DNA of 8,329 nt from contig CAZILN010000193.1 of the NCBI GenBank assembly GCA_964540005.1, positions 1 to 8,329 on the forward strand, in the 5' to 3' direction. Every line of letters starts with the position of its first letter. Positions within the stretch are counted from its first letter, which is position 1. The notes under the pieces are model-generated. The model did no database searches. It saw only the letters and a list, made by a program, of their open reading frames with translations, and had not been told where the DNA came from. This document shows positions 6,953 through 8,329 of the stretch, piece by piece. Origin of the DNA: CAZILN01 sp964540005 (GTDB lineage: Bacteria > Bacteroidota > Bacteroidia > Bacteroidales > SM23-62). A program made the translations under genes and the position numbers.

Positions 6953-7309
6953 ATGTATTTATTAATATCTGTGTTTGTTCTGATAGTATGCATCTTAATG
7001 GTTCTGATCGTTCTGGTTCAGAATTCCAAAGGTGGCGGACTGGCAGCAAATTTCCAGTCATCCAACCAGTTCATGGGTGTGAGAAGGACCACCGATTTTC
7101 TTGAAAAAGCTACATGGACCCTGGCAGTATGCCTCATGTTGTTTTGCGTGATTGGAAGTGTTACTATTCCCAGAGCCGATACGGAACAGCGCTCGGTCAT
7201 TGAAGATCAGATAGATAACGTAGTGGATCCTAATGCTATCCCTACTTTTCCAACCACCGTACCCGATCCTGGAACCCCTGGTCCGGGTGGATCTGATCCG
7301 GTGGAATAA
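6953..7309 (+). CDS. secG: Preprotein translocase subunit SecG
   Basis: Small inner-membrane subunit of the SecYEG translocon that assists SecA-driven protein export. The 118 aa product has two membrane helices (about 2-22 and 54-72). The conserved cytoplasmic loop between them starts with VLVQNSKGGGL at 20-30 and carries the diagnostic GVRRTTDFLEKATW at 42-55. After the second helix there is a 45-residue polar tail, acidic (EQRSVIEDQIDNVVD) and then Pro/Gly-rich, predicted to face the periplasm by SecG topology. Its role is unknown and its sequence would be poorly conserved. The ATG begins one base after the stop of the upstream gene. This is the last gene of the run that starts with the sigma-54 activator; an intrinsic terminator starts 20 bases after its stop. 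Confidence 0.95.
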   Translation: MYLLISVFVLIVCILMVLIVLVQNSKGGGLAANFQSSNQFMGVRRTTDFLEKATWTLAVCLMLFCVIGSVTIPRADTEQRSVIEDQIDNVVDPNAIPTFPTTVPDPGTPGPGGSDPVE

Positions 7310-7328
7310 CTACAGTCAAAATAGCCTG

Positions 7329-7368
7329 GAAGTGTCAGTATGTCATAAAAACTGACACTTCTTTTTTT
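7329..7368 (+). terminator. Intrinsic (Rho-independent) terminator after secG
   Basis: A perfect 11-bp stem, GAAGTGTCAGT (7329-7339) with ACTGACACTTC (7351-7361), encloses an 11-nt loop and is followed directly by seven T residues (7362-7368). This is the textbook form. It ends the activator-lptE-TPR-secG transcript and separates it from groES. Confidence 0.92.
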
Positions 7369-7434
7369 GGCATAAAATGTGATCACTTGCATGAGGTATA
7401 CGAAATCTTGTTTAACCTAAAAATATAACTAAAA

Positions 7435-7713
7435 ATGGGAGACATTAAAATCAAACCACTGGAAGACAGAGTTCTAGTAGAACCTATGGCAGCTGAAGAA
7501 AAAACAGCAAGCGGGATCATCATTCCCGATACTGCTCAGGAAAAACCACAAAAAGGAACTGTCAGAGCTGTTGGTCCCGGTACAAAAGATGTAAAAATGG
7601 AACTGAAAGTCGGAGATGTTGTGCTTTATGGCAAATATGCAGGGACTGAACTCAGCATTGATAACAAGGATTTCATGATAATGAAACAATCGGATATACT
7701 GGCAATTGTATAA
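7435..7713 (+). CDS. groES: Co-chaperonin GroES (Hsp10)
   Basis: Heptameric lid of the GroEL folding chamber in the cytoplasm. The 92 aa product fits the family length. It begins with IKPLEDRVLVEP (5-16), followed by the mobile loop (about 18-35), whose hydrophobic GIII at 27-30 is the segment that docks on GroEL. Further marks are the QKGTVRAVGPG turn (39-49), KVGDVVLYGKYAGTE (58-72) and the terminal SDILAIV. Upstream, 7369-7434 is AT-rich with an A-rich leader and no Shine-Dalgarno. I see no CIRCE repeat (TTAGCACTC-N9-GAGTGCTAA), and no convincing TAnnTTTG box either, so the promoter is not assigned. groEL follows after 36 bp, the usual bicistronic arrangement. Confidence 0.98.
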   Translation: MGDIKIKPLEDRVLVEPMAAEEKTASGIIIPDTAQEKPQKGTVRAVGPGTKDVKMELKVGDVVLYGKYAGTELSIDNKDFMIMKQSDILAIV

Positions 7714-7749
7714 GAATAACTATTAACTATTTATAAAATCTATTAAAAA

Positions 7750-8329
7750 ATGGCAAAACAAATTAAGTATGATATCGAAGCCAGAGATCTGCTGAAAAAA
7801 GGTGTAGATGCTCTTGCCGATGCAGTTAAGGTAACATTGGGACCCAAAGGGCGCAATGTCGTTATTGACAAAAAATTCGGAGCCCCCCAGGTAACCAAGG
7901 ATGGTGTGACCGTAGCAAAAGAAATTGAATTAAAGGATGAATTTGAAAACCTCGGTGCCCAGATGGTTAAGGAAGTTGCTTCCAAAACCAATGATGACGC
8001 AGGTGATGGAACAACAACAGCTACAGTACTCGCCCAGTCAATTGTAAAGGTAGGAATGAAGAACGTGACAGCCGGAGCCAATCCCATGGACCTGAAAAGG
8101 GGGATTGACAAGGCCGTTGTAAAGGTCGTTGAACATTTGATTGGACAATCAGAATCTATTGGTAATGATAATACCAAGATAGAACAGGTAGCATCTGTTT
8201 CTGCCAATAATGATGCTGAAATTGGAAAGCTGATCGCCGAAGCAATGGATAAAGTAAAGCAGGAAGGCGTCATTACTGTTGAAGAGGCCAAAGTTTCAGA
8301 AACATATGTTGAAGTTGTTGAAGGTATGC
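7750..8329 (+). CDS. groEL: Chaperonin GroEL (Hsp60), N-terminal part (3' end outside window)
   Basis: ATP-driven double-ring chaperonin that folds proteins in the cytoplasm with GroES. The frame starts at the ATG at 7750 and stays open to the window edge, giving 193 codons of a protein normally about 540 aa. Visible landmarks are the MAKQIKYDIEARDLL start, the nucleotide-binding VTLGPKGRNVV (28-38), KDGVTVAKEIEL (50-61) and the catalytic-site GDGTTTATVLAQ (85-96), then AGANPMDLKRGID (108-120) and the start of the intermediate/apical region (ASVSANND, about 148-155; EGVITVEE, 172-179). It lies 36 bp after groES with an A-rich leader (attaaaaa before the ATG). No frameshift or odd residue is seen in the part present. 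Confidence 0.98.
   Translation, partial: MAKQIKYDIEARDLLKKGVDALADAVKVTLGPKGRNVVIDKKFGAPQVTKDGVTVAKEIELKDEFENLGAQMVKEVASKTNDDAGDGTTTATVLAQSIVKVGMKNVTAGANPMDLKRGIDKAVVKVVEHLIGQSESIGNDNTKIEQVASVSANNDAEIGKLIAEAMDKVKQEGVITVEEAKVSETYVEVVEGM

Noticed and set aside
876..7434. Sigma-54 (-24/-12, GG-N10-GC) promoters in the intergenic gaps as targets of the activator
   Set aside because: I scanned the gaps by eye and found no GG-N10-GC with surrounding TGGCAC/TTGCA similarity; targets are probably elsewhere in the genome.
7743..8291. A 182-codon minus-strand open frame opposite the start of groEL
   Set aside because: It is a shadow of groEL: the plus strand encodes an unmistakable GroEL, and the antisense product is a Ser/Thr-rich low-complexity string.
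1..8329. Mobile elements, CRISPR arrays, tRNA or rRNA genes, toxin-antitoxin or defence systems
   Set aside because: No transposase, direct-repeat array, tRNA-like fold or known defence motif is visible; coding density and composition look uniform.

Overview
The window reads as ordinary chromosome from a member of the Bacteroidota, probably of the Bacteroidales/Marinilabiliales kind. The evidence is the large double-FtsX permeases typical of that phylum, the short-form LptE lipoprotein, the SecG with its GVRRTTDFLEKATW signature, the absence of Shine-Dalgarno sequences with A-rich leaders instead (clearest before groES and groEL), and a promoter-like TAnnTTTG box. Nothing looks horizontally acquired. 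I see no insertion sequence, CRISPR array, tRNA or rRNA.

Layout. Bases 1-3433 hold two tandem, same-strand ABC-transporter permease genes of the MacB/FtsX superfamily. The first is cut by the left edge; the second is complete at 809 aa. Their C-terminal halves are clearly paralogous, and no ATPase gene is present in the window. Convergent to them, on the minus strand, is kdsB (3493-4251), which makes CMP-Kdo for lipopolysaccharide. A short divergent intergenic region (4252-4341) carries two overlapping promoter-like elements and separates kdsB from a plus-strand run of four tightly spaced genes: a sigma-54-type AAA+ activator without a sensor domain, lptE (overlapping the activator by ATGA), a charged single-TPR protein of unknown function, and secG. 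This run ends at a strong intrinsic terminator (7329-7368). The groES-groEL pair follows as a separate unit, with groEL cut by the right edge.

How they fit together. The central block is about the cell envelope: KdsB activates Kdo for lipid A-core, LptE is the lipoprotein partner of the LptD outer-membrane LPS translocon, and SecG helps the SecYEG translocon export envelope proteins. The sigma-54 activator is embedded in this block and translationally coupled to lptE, which suggests an envelope-related regulatory role, but its targets cannot be read from this window. GroES/GroEL are the housekeeping chaperonin.

I did not find a clearly new biological system. The most interesting points are the sensorless sigma-54 activator with an unusually long acidic/helical linker fused in context to envelope genes, the apparently interleaved divergent promoters between it and kdsB, and the tandem permease paralogs.
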